Source: Weissella confusa (GTDB lineage: Bacteria; Bacillota; Bacilli; Lactobacillales; Lactobacillaceae). Taken from it: DNA of 64,000 bases. The stretch covers positions 2,078,501-2,142,500 of the forward strand of contig CP168942.1 in assembly GCA_041871065.1 (NCBI GenBank), in the 5' to 3' direction. Positions 51,143-59,978 of this stretch are shown here, piece after piece. The first letter of the stretch is position 1, and each line of letters starts with the position of its first letter. The translations under genes were made by a program, and so were the position numbers. The notes below the pieces were generated by a model, which ran no database searches, was not told the origin of the DNA, and saw only the letters and a list, made by a program, of their open reading frames with translations.

Positions 51143-51389
51143 TTAGTTCACGCGGACGGCCATCTTTTGGCGGCGACGTGCAAAACGAATCCAATCGTAA
51201 GCGTTAAAAATCATCATGCCGACAAAAAAGCTCACATACACGCGGCCAACCATAGGTACGATGATTGAAAAAATCCATACCATACAAATAGCGCATTGAA
51301 AGCGTCAAGAGGCCGAATACAACTGATACAAGTGCAAACATTACCGCTGTTTCACGCAAATCTTCCATGATTTTGGTATACATAATCAT
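51143..51389 (-). pseudogene. Frameshifted small membrane protein gene
   Basis: From ATG 51389 the frame reads MIMYTKIMEDLRETAVMF... to MRYLYGMDFF, with one membrane segment, then runs into a stop at 51204. The +1 frame continues convincingly from the same point: SIIVPMVGRVYVSFFVGMMIFNAYDWIRF, a second membrane segment and a basic tail RRRQKMAVRVN ending at 51143. The switch falls at a run of six T. Removing one base gives a single protein of about 81 aa, and 247 nt is one more than a multiple of three. This is a real frameshift or a sequencing error. The rest of 51062-51622 holds the MATE gene's terminator and nothing else. Confidence 0.6.
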
Positions 51390-51562
51390 CACCGTCCCAT
51401 TTCTCGTAAATTCAATATAATTATCATAATCTGAAAATGAGTTTATTATTTGAAACACATGAGAAACGAGCACCGTCGATTATCATAAATCCGAAATTTA
51501 GGAGCACACTTTCGTCACGAATGGCGCCAAATACTTCTATTTTGCGAATTTATTACAGTTAA

Positions 51563-51605
51563 AAACCCGTTGTCTTCAGCCACCACAGCCAAAAACAACG
51601 GGTTT
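51563..51605 (-). terminator. Terminator of the MATE gene
   Basis: A perfect 11-bp stem AAACCCGTTGT/ACAACGGGTTT with a long loop is followed by TTTTTAAC on the minus strand, 17 nt past the stop codon. Confidence 0.82.
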
Positions 51606-51622
51606 CAATAACCAATTAATTT

Positions 51623-53005
51623 TTAATCCAGATTCATTGCAGAAAATGCAGGTGCCGGTTCTTTGTCACCGTTAGCAATTTCTGCCTTCAAACGGCGTAC
51701 AACCTTAACCCAGGCTGGCACCAAGAAGACCAATGATCCAATCCAAGCCAATGGGTTCGCCAAGCTGGCTCCGAAGAAACCAAACCAAACAACCAATGAG
51801 AAGGCGGCCACTGAACGAACCACCATTTCACCAACACCGGCAAGCGTTGGTGTCTTAACGTCACCCAAACCTTGCAACGTGTAACGAAGCACGAACAACG
51901 TTGCTAGGATGGCGTACAATGGACCATTTGCCCAGAAGTACAATTGTGCCAAATCCATAACCGTGTGTTGTCCGGCACCGACGAACAGCGTGACTAGGCT
52001 ACGGCCAAATGCGATTTCAAGAATACCAAGCAGTGTTCCCACGCTCATCCCCAAAATTAAAGCAATCTTCACACCAACCAAGATACGGGCGTACTTGCGC
52101 GCACCGAAGTTTTGCGCCGAATACGTTGCCATTGTCACACCAAATGACATCACCACCATAATGATGATTTGGTCGACCTTTGACGCTGCCGTATTCGCAG
52201 CAACCGCATCCGTACCAAGCGTGTTAACGGCTGCGGCCAACGTCACTGAACCAATCGCAATGATTGATTGCTGGAATCCCATTGGCACCCCAGCTAGCAT
52301 GTGCTGATGCAATTCACCCTTAGGCAACTTGAAGTCAGAACCCGTTAAGTGCAACGTATCCGTATAACGACTGATGTGCCAGTGTGACGCTGCGATTGAC
52401 ACGAACTGTGCCAAAACTGTCGCAAAGGCCGCACCTTCAACACCCCAACCGAACTTCAAAATCAAAATCAATTCTAGTGAGATGTTGAAAATCATGCCGA
52501 CCACCAAGTAGTACAGTGGCGCTTTACTGTCACCAACCGCACGCATGGCGTTAGAAATGATGTTATACCCCATCGTTGCAATTGTTCCTGCCAAGATGAT
52601 GACAATAAACACCCGCGCTTCTGCGAAAATATCCGCTGGCGTTTGCATCAATCGTAGCAATGGATCAATGAACACTAAGCTAATAATCGTCAAGATAATT
52701 GACATGATAATACCGGCAACGATACTCGTAGCATACGATTGACGCACACCCTTCATATCACCAGCCCCAAAACGCTGTGCCGTGATGATTGACATACCCG
52801 AGCTAAACCCTTGTACGAAACCCATTACCAAGAATTGAATCGCACCAGTCGCTCCAACGGCCGCCAATGACGTCACACCCAAGGTTTGTCCAACAACCAA
52901 CGTATCGGAAATGTTGTACATCTGTTGTACTAAGTATCCGATCACCAATGGAATAGTGAACATGACAATCAACTTAAGTGGACTGCCCTTCGTTAAATCA
53001 TTCAT
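51623..53005 (-). CDS. MATE family efflux transporter
   Basis: This 460-aa protein has 12 hydrophobic segments in two similar halves. The N-terminal MFTIPLVIGYLVQQMYNISDTLVVGQTLG is typical of the DinF/NorM-type MATE family, and the matching half begins at AGVPMGFQQSIIAIGSV. These export cationic drugs or other compounds in exchange for sodium or protons. It stands alone with its own terminator. The substrate is unknown. Confidence 0.93.
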   Translation of the reverse strand: MNDLTKGSPLKLIVMFTIPLVIGYLVQQMYNISDTLVVGQTLGVTSLAAVGATGAIQFLVMGFVQGFSSGMSIITAQRFGAGDMKGVRQSYATSIVAGIIMSIILTIISLVFIDPLLRLMQTPADIFAEARVFIVIILAGTIATMGYNIISNAMRAVGDSKAPLYYLVVGMIFNISLELILILKFGWGVEGAAFATVLAQFVSIAASHWHISRYTDTLHLTGSDFKLPKGELHQHMLAGVPMGFQQSIIAIGSVTLAAAVNTLGTDAVAANTAASKVDQIIIMVVMSFGVTMATYSAQNFGARKYARILVGVKIALILGMSVGTLLGILEIAFGRSLVTLFVGAGQHTVMDLAQLYFWANGPLYAILATLFVLRYTLQGLGDVKTPTLAGVGEMVVRSVAAFSLVVWFGFFGASLANPLAWIGSLVFLVPAWVKVVRRLKAEIANGDKEPAPAFSAMNLD

Positions 53006-53150
53006 TTTTAAACTACTCCCCCGCTAACTTTAAACCTTATTAATTCATAGTATAGAGTAGATTTGTTTAAAATGTGAACTTTAACGAAAATAGACCGATG
53101 TTGTAACTTTTTGTAATAGTTTTAGTCATTTCGCGACACGATAAACAAAA

Positions 53151-53174
53151 AGCGCCTGCCAATAGGCAAGCGCT
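53151..53174 (-). terminator. Terminator of the ABC-F gene
   Basis: AGCGCTTGCC/GGCAGGCGCT form a 10-bp stem (one U-G) with a TATT loop and TTTTTG tail on the minus strand, 12 nt past the stop codon. Confidence 0.88.
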
Positions 53175-53185
53175 CATGTTTTTGA

Positions 53186-54817
53186 TTACAAAGTAATGTT
53201 CTTCTCGGCAAGTTGCTTTTGCACTTCTGGGTGCGCCATGAACTCGTCGTAAGTCGTCTCGGCACGGTCGATTGCACCTTGATCTGAAACCACGATAATG
53301 TGATCCGCAATCGTTTGGGCAAACGTGTGGTCGTGAGACGTGAAGATGATACCACCCTTGAAGTTAATCAAACCATCGTTCAATGACGTGATTGACTCCA
53401 AGTCCAAGTGGTTAGTTGGGTCGTCCAAAACCAAAACGTTTGGCTTCGTCAACATCAACTTAGACAACATAACGCGGACCTTTTCTCCTCCAGACAAAAC
53501 GTCCAAAGTCTTTTCCGCATCTTCACCCTTGAACAACATACGTCCCAACAAACCACGCAAGAACGTGTTGTCGCTTTCTTCCTTAGAAGCAAAGTCACGC
53601 AAGTAGTCCAAGATTGGCATCTCAGGCTTAGGGAAGTTCACGTTCATGTCCTTAGCCAAGTAATCGTGAGACGTCGTAACACCCCAAGTTACTTCACCAG
53701 AATCTGGCGTGTCGTTTCCAGCAATGATGTCCAACAATGCCGTAGCGGCAACGTCGTTTTCAGCCATAACTAGGGCCTTCTCATTAGGGCGAACCGTGAA
53801 TGAGATGTTGTCCAACAACTTAACACCATCAACCGTCTTTGAAACGTTCTCAACGCGCAACATATCGTTTCCGATTTCGCGTTGGATTTCAAAGTTGATG
53901 TATGGGTACTTACGCGTTGAAGGTTGGATGTCATCAAGCGTGATCTTTTCCAATTGCTTCTTACGTGAAGTAGCTTGCTTTGACTTTGAAGCGTTTGCTG
54001 AGAAACGGGCGATAAAGTCTTGCAATTCCTTGATTTGCTCTTCCTTCTTGGCATTTGCTTGTGATTGCAAACGTTGTGCCAATTCTGAAGATTCCTTCCA
54101 GAAGTCGTAGTTACCAACGAACAACTTGATCTTACCGAAGTCAACGTCCAAAATCATCGTTGAAACGGCGTTCAAGAAGTGACGGTCGTGGGAAACAACA
54201 ATAACGATGTTTTGGTAGTCAGCCAAGAAGTCTTCCAACCAAGCAATCGTCTTCGTGTCCAAACCGTTGGTAGGCTCGTCGAGGATCAAGATGTCTGGGT
54301 TACCAAACAATGCTTGCGCCAACAAAACCTTAACCTTCGTTACTTCGGGAAGGTCGGCCATCATCGTGTAGTGTTGGTCTTCAGAAATTCCCAAGCTTTG
54401 CAACAATTGTGCAGCTTCAGTTTCAGCTGACCAACCGTTCAACTCTTCGAAACGCGCTGACAACTCACCAACCTTGATACCATCTTCGTCAGTGAATGGG
54501 TCGTGCGTGTAAATTTCATCCATTTGGTTCTTAACGTCATACAATTCCTTGTGTCCTTGCATAACAGTGTCCAAGACCGTGAACTCGTCGAAAGCAAAGT
54601 GGTCTTGTACCAATGATGACATACGCTCGTTAGCCTCCATTGAGACCGTTCCAGTCGTTGGTTGGAGCTTGCCTTCCAAGACCTTCAAGAACGTTGACTT
54701 TCCAGCTCCGTTGGCACCGATAACACCGTATGTGTTACCAGGCGTGAACTTCAAGTTAACGTCATCGTATAGCTTCTTACCAGTAAATGATACTGATACG
54801 TTTGAAACAGTTAGCAT
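53186..54817 (-). CDS. ABC-F ATPase (YkpA/YbiT-like) with a degenerate second ATP site
   Basis: This 543-aa soluble protein has two ABC domains joined by a charged linker (about residues 240-305) and no membrane part. The first has Walker A GANGAGKST and Walker B ILILDEPTNGLD. The second has an intact LSGGEKVRV and LVLDDPTNHLD, but its Walker A position reads MAENDVAATALL and lacks the GK[ST] core. The opening MLTVSNVSVSFTGKKLYDDVNLKFTPGN matches Bacillus YkpA in my memory. ABC-F proteins act on ribosomes. The lost lysine suggests that only one site is catalytic here. Confidence 0.9.
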   Translation of the reverse strand: MLTVSNVSVSFTGKKLYDDVNLKFTPGNTYGVIGANGAGKSTFLKVLEGKLQPTTGTVSMEANERMSSLVQDHFAFDEFTVLDTVMQGHKELYDVKNQMDEIYTHDPFTDEDGIKVGELSARFEELNGWSAETEAAQLLQSLGISEDQHYTMMADLPEVTKVKVLLAQALFGNPDILILDEPTNGLDTKTIAWLEDFLADYQNIVIVVSHDRHFLNAVSTMILDVDFGKIKLFVGNYDFWKESSELAQRLQSQANAKKEEQIKELQDFIARFSANASKSKQATSRKKQLEKITLDDIQPSTRKYPYINFEIQREIGNDMLRVENVSKTVDGVKLLDNISFTVRPNEKALVMAENDVAATALLDIIAGNDTPDSGEVTWGVTTSHDYLAKDMNVNFPKPEMPILDYLRDFASKEESDNTFLRGLLGRMLFKGEDAEKTLDVLSGGEKVRVMLSKLMLTKPNVLVLDDPTNHLDLESITSLNDGLINFKGGIIFTSHDHTFAQTIADHIIVVSDQGAIDRAETTYDEFMAHPEVQKQLAEKNITL

Positions 54818-54903
54818 ATTTGTTTACGTTTCCTTTTCTCGTTTTTAATGTCATTTCCTATTATACCGAAATTATGAACATTTTTGGGTATTGGTTTTAA
54901 AAA

Positions 54904-54929
54904 ACGGCAACAAGTCACCTCGTTGCCGT
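54904..54929 (-). terminator. Terminator of the zinc uptake operon
   Basis: ACGGCAAC/GTTGCCGT, an 8-bp stem with a 10-nt loop, is followed by TTTTTT on the minus strand, 8 nt past the permease stop codon. Confidence 0.87.
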
Positions 54930-54936
54930 CTGATAT

Positions 54937-55719
54937 TTAATTGCGCTTGTATAGTGAAGCAAAATAAATTGCTGCTTCGATAATCGCGATGAAAAACGAG
55001 ACTGGTAGGTTTAGTACGTAAGATAGTACCAACGCTGACCAGACACCCGCTACTGAGAACAGTACTGCCAGGCCGATAATCTGCCAAACGGTACGTCCCC
55101 AGCGCATTGCAGCACTGGCTGGCAGAATCATCAAGATGAAAATCAACAATGATCCTACGATTTGAGCAGAAACCGCCACCGTCGTCGCCATCAAGCCTAA
55201 AAACGCCACTTCGATAAGTTGGATGTTCTTCAAACTGAAGACTGCCGTGTCATAATCGAATGCATAGTGACGCAATTGACGGAACATCAATAGGCTAGCT
55301 AGTAATACAAGCAATGCCAAAATTACCACTTCAATGACGTCAGTGCGACTAATGCTGAAGATCGAACCGAATAAAATACCGGTTGCGGCTGTCGCATTTT
55401 TATTTGAAAGTGACAAGAATGCAATTCCCAAACCAATTGCCACCGCACTGACGGCCGAAATCAATGATTCAGAACGCTTTTCTTTGATACCTAACTCACC
55501 GACGGTCATCGAGGCAACTACTGAGAACAGTAGCATTCCCACCAACGGTGACCAGCTCATAAAGAGCGCAAATGACGCCCCCGCAAAGCCGATTTCACTC
55601 AACGTGTGGGTCAAAAACGACATGCGACGCGCCACAACGAACGTGCCGACCACCGCACTCACAATGGCAATCAATGTCCCAGCCACTAAAGCATTTTGCA
55701 TAAATGGATAACTAAGCAT
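54937..55719 (-). CDS. adcB: Zinc ABC importer permease
   Basis: This 260-aa ABC-3 family permease has seven or eight membrane segments. FLTHTLSEIGFAGASFALFMSW, the interaction loop with the ATPase, lies near residues 35-56. It is the last gene of adcR-A-C-B and overlaps the ATPase gene by 8 nt. Zinc rather than manganese is inferred from the His-rich binding protein and the MarR regulator in the same operon. Confidence 0.92.
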   Translation of the reverse strand: MLSYPFMQNALVAGTLIAIVSAVVGTFVVARRMSFLTHTLSEIGFAGASFALFMSWSPLVGMLLFSVVASMTVGELGIKEKRSESLISAVSAVAIGLGIAFLSLSNKNATAATGILFGSIFSISRTDVIEVVILALLVLLASLLMFRQLRHYAFDYDTAVFSLKNIQLIEVAFLGLMATTVAVSAQIVGSLLIFILMILPASAAMRWGRTVWQIIGLAVLFSVAGVWSALVLSYVLNLPVSFFIAIIEAAIYFASLYKRN

Positions 55720-56407
55720 GATCTTGATTACCTACCTTCAACTTTGAAATGTCGAGATTAGCAATTTCACCAAACTCACTACCTTGTGGTGTTAGGAGCA
55801 AATAATCATCCGCATAACGTTGGATAATCTCCAAATCGTGACTAACCATAATCACCGTAATGTCATGGTGTGCTTGATAGTCACGAATAACATCCATCAA
55901 TTCAAACTTCGCCACATTATCCAAATTAGCCGTCGCTTCATCAAGAATTAAGACATTTGGGTCTTGCACCAATGCTTGGGCCAAATATGCGCGTTGACGT
56001 TCACCACCAGAGGCGGTATCAATGCGACTTTTAGCCAGATTTGTTAAATGCGTATCGGCCAAAACGTGGTTTAGTTTCTCTTTTTCAGCTGCCGTTAGCC
56101 ATGGACGCATCCCACGGTCGAAACTCAAGGCAACAAAATCTGAGATGCGGAGCGGAAATGCCTGCATATCTGGGCGATATTGGGGCACATAACTAATCGC
56201 ACGGTCCGCTTCGCTGGTTTGCCAGTCAAATTGTCCGGCAGATAATGGTAACTGGCCTAACAGCGCACGAAGTAACGTTGTTTTTCCAACACCATTATCA
56301 CCAATCAGTGCTAATACGTGCCCATTTTCTAGTTTAAAATCAACGTTTTTGTACAGCCATCGGTCGCCAAATTGCATCCCGATGTTTGAGCCAATTAATA
56401 ATGTCAT
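55712..56407 (-). CDS. adcC: Zinc ABC importer ATPase
   Basis: This 231-aa ATPase has Walker A GDNGVGKTT (residues 36-44), signature ASGGERQRAYLAQAL and Walker B VLILDEATANLD. It overlaps the binding-protein gene by 4 nt (ATGA) and the permease gene by 8 nt, so the operon is tightly coupled. It energises zinc import. Confidence 0.93.
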   Translation of the reverse strand: MTLLIGSNIGMQFGDRWLYKNVDFKLENGHVLALIGDNGVGKTTLLRALLGQLPLSAGQFDWQTSEADRAISYVPQYRPDMQAFPLRISDFVALSFDRGMRPWLTAAEKEKLNHVLADTHLTNLAKSRIDTASGGERQRAYLAQALVQDPNVLILDEATANLDNVAKFELMDVIRDYQAHHDITVIMVSHDLEIIQRYADDYLLLTPQGSEFGEIANLDISKLKVGNQDHA

Positions 56408-57363
56408 TCGTTCAATGCCTCGTCTAATGCCGCCAATTGTTCATATTGCCATTCGGCGTACGTCTTACCGGCCGGCTTCGTTTCTGTCGCCTGGACAACC
56501 AGTACATCATGTTTCTTTGCATAAGTCATGGCTTGCTTCGCCAACTTACCCGTCGACTGTGGGTTGTAGATTACAACGGATACCTCACCAGCATCGATTG
56601 CTGCATTCCAATTGCGAATATCTTCAGGCGTTGGGTCTTGGTGCTCATTGACTGCCTTCGAGAACGATTGATTCAAGACATTAGCGCCTAAATCAATCAA
56701 CGTGTTATCAAAGACAGGCTCCGTCGCCATGACGTTCTTCCCTTGCAAGTCTTGCTTAACCTGTCGTTGCATAGCGGTTAAATCAGTCATGGTTGCCATA
56801 TATTTATCCGCATTCTTTTGGAAATAAGCGTGCTTACTTGGTTCTAACTTACTATAAGTCTTAACAAGTTGCTTTGACAAGCGTGCCGTCACGTCCGTCT
56901 TATACCAAAAATGCTCATTACCGTCTGATTCTTCTTCATGATCGTGATCATGCGCTTCAGCTTCATCATGGTCATGCTCGCCTTCAAAATCGTACAGCTT
57001 AGCTAGGTTAATAGCCTGTGCATCACTATTTTGCTTAGCGAAATTCACACTCCAGTTATCAAAACCACCACCATTTGAAATGATGACATTAGCCTTTTGA
57101 TAAATCTTAGCATCAGCTGACGTTGGCTCAAATTCATGCGGATCCATATCCGGCTTGTCCATAATATTCGTGACTGAACCTTGGTTCCCTAAGACAGCCT
57201 TTGCAATTTCACCGTAGCTATCCAAACTTGAGACGACCTTAATCTTACCGGTTTGATTCGCCGTTTGTGTTCGATTAATGCTTGTGAAAATAACCATGCC
57301 AATCATCACAACAACGGCAACTGCTGGAATAGCCAACAGCCATGGATGCTTCTTATTGTTCAT
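56404..57363 (-). CDS. adcA: Zinc-binding protein of the ABC importer
   Basis: This 319-aa cluster 9 metal-binding protein has an N-terminal membrane or signal segment (about residues 6-25) without a clear lipobox. The zinc ligands are expected at MDPHEF, EHFWYK and nearby. A loop near residues 115-145 rich in His, Asp and Glu (DHDEAEAHDHDHEEE) is typical of zinc binders. The start is the ATG at 57363, because the ATG at 57375 forms part of the GGAGG site. It overlaps the MarR gene and is followed by ATPase and permease genes. Lack of a lipobox suggests a membrane anchor. Confidence 0.92.
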   Translation of the reverse strand: MNNKKHPWLLAIPAVAVVVMIGMVIFTSINRTQTANQTGKIKVVSSLDSYGEIAKAVLGNQGSVTNIMDKPDMDPHEFEPTSADAKIYQKANVIISNGGGFDNWSVNFAKQNSDAQAINLAKLYDFEGEHDHDEAEAHDHDHEEESDGNEHFWYKTDVTARLSKQLVKTYSKLEPSKHAYFQKNADKYMATMTDLTAMQRQVKQDLQGKNVMATEPVFDNTLIDLGANVLNQSFSKAVNEHQDPTPEDIRNWNAAIDAGEVSVVIYNPQSTGKLAKQAMTYAKKHDVLVVQATETKPAGKTYAEWQYEQLAALDEALNE

Positions 57364-57820
57364 GATTTCCTCCATTTAGTCGATCGGCAACCAACGTCAA
57401 AAAGTGACTAATGGTCGTTTGGTCTTGTTCCGTAAAGACAGCAAAGACGCTTTGATACTCCGCTAACGTTTCACGATGGCGTTGCGCGTGGGCCGTCGCC
57501 ATTGAAATCCCCAACGTCGTCAATGACCAACGTGACACACGACCATCATCAGGATCTGGCACCACATTGACCATCGGATCATCAACCGTATTGAGACCCT
57601 TCATCGCCTTGGTAATCGCGGCGGCTGACACATGCAAGGCATGCGCAAGTTCTGTATTTGTTTGTGGGCCGTTTTGAGCCAACAACATCAACACGTGGCC
57701 TTGGGTCGTTGTAATGGGTGAATTTGCATCCCCCAACAAAATCTCGCGTTGATTTTCAGCAAGCAAGCGCACGTCATTTAAAAAATGATCCAATTGTTCT
57801 GCATACTCTTCAGTCGCCAT
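57353..57820 (-). CDS. adcR: MarR-family zinc-responsive repressor
   Basis: This 155-aa winged-helix MarR protein shows VLMLLAQNGPQTNTELAHALHVSAAAITKAMKGL and the wing DPDDGRVSRWSLT. The operon leader role and the palindrome upstream match AdcR/ZitR, which represses zinc uptake when zinc is plentiful. Its gene overlaps the start of the binding-protein gene. It probably autoregulates through the 32-bp palindrome at 57833-57864, which contains TTAACCGG-type half sites. Confidence 0.88.
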   Translation of the reverse strand: MATEEYAEQLDHFLNDVRLLAENQREILLGDANSPITTTQGHVLMLLAQNGPQTNTELAHALHVSAAAITKAMKGLNTVDDPMVNVVPDPDDGRVSRWSLTTLGISMATAHAQRHRETLAEYQSVFAVFTEQDQTTISHFLTLVADRLNGGNHEQ

Positions 57821-57832
57821 ACCGTCACCTTT

Positions 57833-57864
57833 ATCCTTTACCGGTTAATTAACCAGTAAAGGAT
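57833..57864. promoter_or_regulatory. AdcR/ZitR-type operator, 32-bp palindrome
   Basis: ATCCTTTAC.GGTTAA and its complement form an inverted repeat with one mismatched pair. It holds two adjoining copies close to the AdcR box TTAACYRGTTAA. It lies 13-44 nt upstream of the MarR start and overlaps probable promoter elements (TTGTCA upstream). Confidence 0.82.
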
Positions 57865-57903
57865 ACCACACGTGACAAAAAATTAGCAAGCTGAAATCTA
57901 AAA

Positions 57904-57929
57904 AAGCGCTGACTTTTACGTCAGCGCTT
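57904..57929 (-). terminator. Terminator of the O-acetyltransferase gene
   Basis: A perfect 10-bp stem AAGCGCTGAC/GTCAGCGCTT with a 6-nt loop and TTTTTTAG tail on the minus strand, 7 nt past the stop codon. It also separates that gene from the zinc operon. Confidence 0.9.
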
Positions 57930-57936
57930 CGCGTTA

Positions 57937-59829
57937 TTATTGATTTTTTGCCATATCCTTTGCAATCAAAGCTGCATATTGAACAGAACCTGTTGGATTA
58001 GGGTGAACGTGGTCACCGCCAAGCCAATCGCCGTGGTCCTTGACCAAGTCGGCCCAATCAACGATGTGCAAGTTATGATACTTTGCTTTTTGTTGCTCTA
58101 AGAATTGGTTATTTGCATGAACCCATGCGCGGTCTGCATAACCATTTACCCAGTACACGGTACGGTTACCAATGATTTGCATAATCTGATCAAAGACGTT
58201 TTGACCAATCGCACCGTTCGTACCAATTGAAATCACAACCGCTGGTGCCAAAACACCCTTGTTTACGTATGATTGCAAGACCGTTGGGACAACGTATGGT
58301 TGGCGACCAACTGCCGCATCAGCCACAGTATTCGGCATCAACTCTTGCAAATCAGGCGCTACGTCAACCATGACTGAATCACCGATTGCCGTAACCGATT
58401 GGTCCTTAATGGCTGCGTACTCCTTGTCGGTTAGGCCGTACTTTTGTGCCAATGGATCAGAACCGGTCGTTGCTTCACTGCTTGAAGAACTGTGCTTATC
58501 TGACTTCTTAGCAGGCTTCGCATTATCCTTCTTAGCAGCTTCAAGCGCCTTTTTGTTCGCATCCGCAATCTTATTCTTGTTGGTATTCAACCGCTTTTGC
58601 AGGTCTGTCTTGGGGCGAGCACGCCCTGCTTCCTTCGCTGAAACTGCGTTAACAGTCCCCAACATAAATACCGCCGCAATCCCAGCCATAATCTTGGCTG
58701 CTCGGCTTTGGAAGAAATGCGCCATCTTTGGTTCACCAGGAGCCAACTCAGGCTTCTTGAAACGACGGAAAACATTTTCCACGTAACGATAACTCACTTC
58801 GGCGATACCAAGTACAACGGCAATCTTAATGATATTCATCAAGAAAGAATCGTTGTGACCTGTGAACTTATCGAAGAACACGAATACCGGCAATTGGTAC
58901 AAGTAAATACTGTATGAGCGTGTTCCAAGATAGTTCAACGGCTTATTATCCAATACCTTACTCAAAAATGAAGCTGGGTGCGCCGTGATGGCAATCAAGC
59001 CCGTCACCATCAACGTGAACACAAACATCAAGCCCATGTACGTTGCTTCCCACTGACCGTTTAACCAAAACAGGCCAACCAACGTAAAGGCTAATGATAC
59101 TGCACCCAACACATTCAAATTACGCTTCGCTTTTGGCTTCAACGTTAATTTCATGTGATTTGATGGCCAAGCAAAGGCCAATGCAGTTCCCAACAATACC
59201 GCAAACATACGCGTATCAGAACCGTAATAAGTACGGTTGATATTAGTTGGGTCATAGAAAATCCCCATCAGGATAGCGGAGATAACCGCCAAGCCCAATA
59301 GTGACGCAGCGATTGAACTGCGCTTAATCTTCAAGGCCAACACCGCAAAGACCACAATCGGCCAAATCAGATAAAACTGACCTTCAATCGACAATGACCA
59401 CAAGTGCGTAAACGGTGAAGCGCCACCCCACGAATCAAAATATGAATCACCATGCTTCGTCGCCCAAATATTGTAGACATACGTCATATTCGTCAGGATA
59501 ATCGCACGCAAGTTATACAACAAATCACGTGCGAATAACCCAATCATCGTTGCTGTCGCAAACAGCATCACAACCAACGCCGGATACAAACGCTTGATAC
59601 GGCGGCGGTAAAACCCAAGCAGATCAATGCGCCCATTACGATCAAATTCTTGGATTAATAGGTCTGTTATCAAGTACCCCGATAACACAAAAAACAACGG
59701 CACACCTAGCCAACCACCGACTAGATGCTCCGGCCACAGGTGAAAGACAATGACGCCGATTACCGCAATCGCTCGCAAACCGTCAAAACCCGTAATATAC
59801 CGTGGCTTCTTACTACTATTTTGCCCCAT
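57937..59829 (-). CDS. oatA: Peptidoglycan O-acetyltransferase-like protein (OatA type)
   Basis: This 630-aa protein has an N-terminal acyltransferase-3 membrane domain (about residues 10-370, starting ITGFDGLRAIAVIGVIVFHLWPE, ten or so segments). A last membrane segment near 385-400 and a charged linker lead to a C-terminal SGNH domain (about 470-630). The SGNH domain shows the catalytic Ser in AIGDSVM, Asn in GTNG and the Asp/His pair in GDHVHP. OatA O-acetylates MurNAc and protects against lysozyme. The ATG at 59829 has AGGAAGAG upstream; the TTG at 59853 is part of the leader. Confidence 0.92.
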   Translation of the reverse strand: MGQNSSKKPRYITGFDGLRAIAVIGVIVFHLWPEHLVGGWLGVPLFFVLSGYLITDLLIQEFDRNGRIDLLGFYRRRIKRLYPALVVMLFATATMIGLFARDLLYNLRAIILTNMTYVYNIWATKHGDSYFDSWGGASPFTHLWSLSIEGQFYLIWPIVVFAVLALKIKRSSIAASLLGLAVISAILMGIFYDPTNINRTYYGSDTRMFAVLLGTALAFAWPSNHMKLTLKPKAKRNLNVLGAVSLAFTLVGLFWLNGQWEATYMGLMFVFTLMVTGLIAITAHPASFLSKVLDNKPLNYLGTRSYSIYLYQLPVFVFFDKFTGHNDSFLMNIIKIAVVLGIAEVSYRYVENVFRRFKKPELAPGEPKMAHFFQSRAAKIMAGIAAVFMLGTVNAVSAKEAGRARPKTDLQKRLNTNKNKIADANKKALEAAKKDNAKPAKKSDKHSSSSSEATTGSDPLAQKYGLTDKEYAAIKDQSVTAIGDSVMVDVAPDLQELMPNTVADAAVGRQPYVVPTVLQSYVNKGVLAPAVVISIGTNGAIGQNVFDQIMQIIGNRTVYWVNGYADRAWVHANNQFLEQQKAKYHNLHIVDWADLVKDHGDWLGGDHVHPNPTGSVQYAALIAKDMAKNQ

Positions 59830-59877
59830 TTTTATTCTCTTCCTAAAGTTCAACTACCATTAACAAGACTAATTTCT

Positions 59878-59907
59878 ATCATACCGTTATATGGCAGTGC
59901 GTTTCAA
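59878..59907 (-). promoter_or_regulatory. Promoter of the oatA-like gene
   Basis: TTGAAA and TATGAT are 18 nt apart on the minus strand, about 50 nt before the ATG. Confidence 0.68.
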
Positions 59908-59978
59908 GTGAAGATGGCTATGTGTAAAGAAAAACGCACACAGTTATTAACCATGTACGTCATAATTTAATATTTAAA

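Noticed and set aside
51204..51473. 89-aa protein as a complete gene
   Set aside because: Its last 20 residues are in the wrong frame relative to a better membrane segment. It is better explained as a frameshifted gene.
59953..59971. AT-only palindrome TAATTTAA-TAT-TTAAATTA as a terminator
   Set aside because: It has no GC in the stem and no following T run. It is probably chance in an AT-rich spacer.
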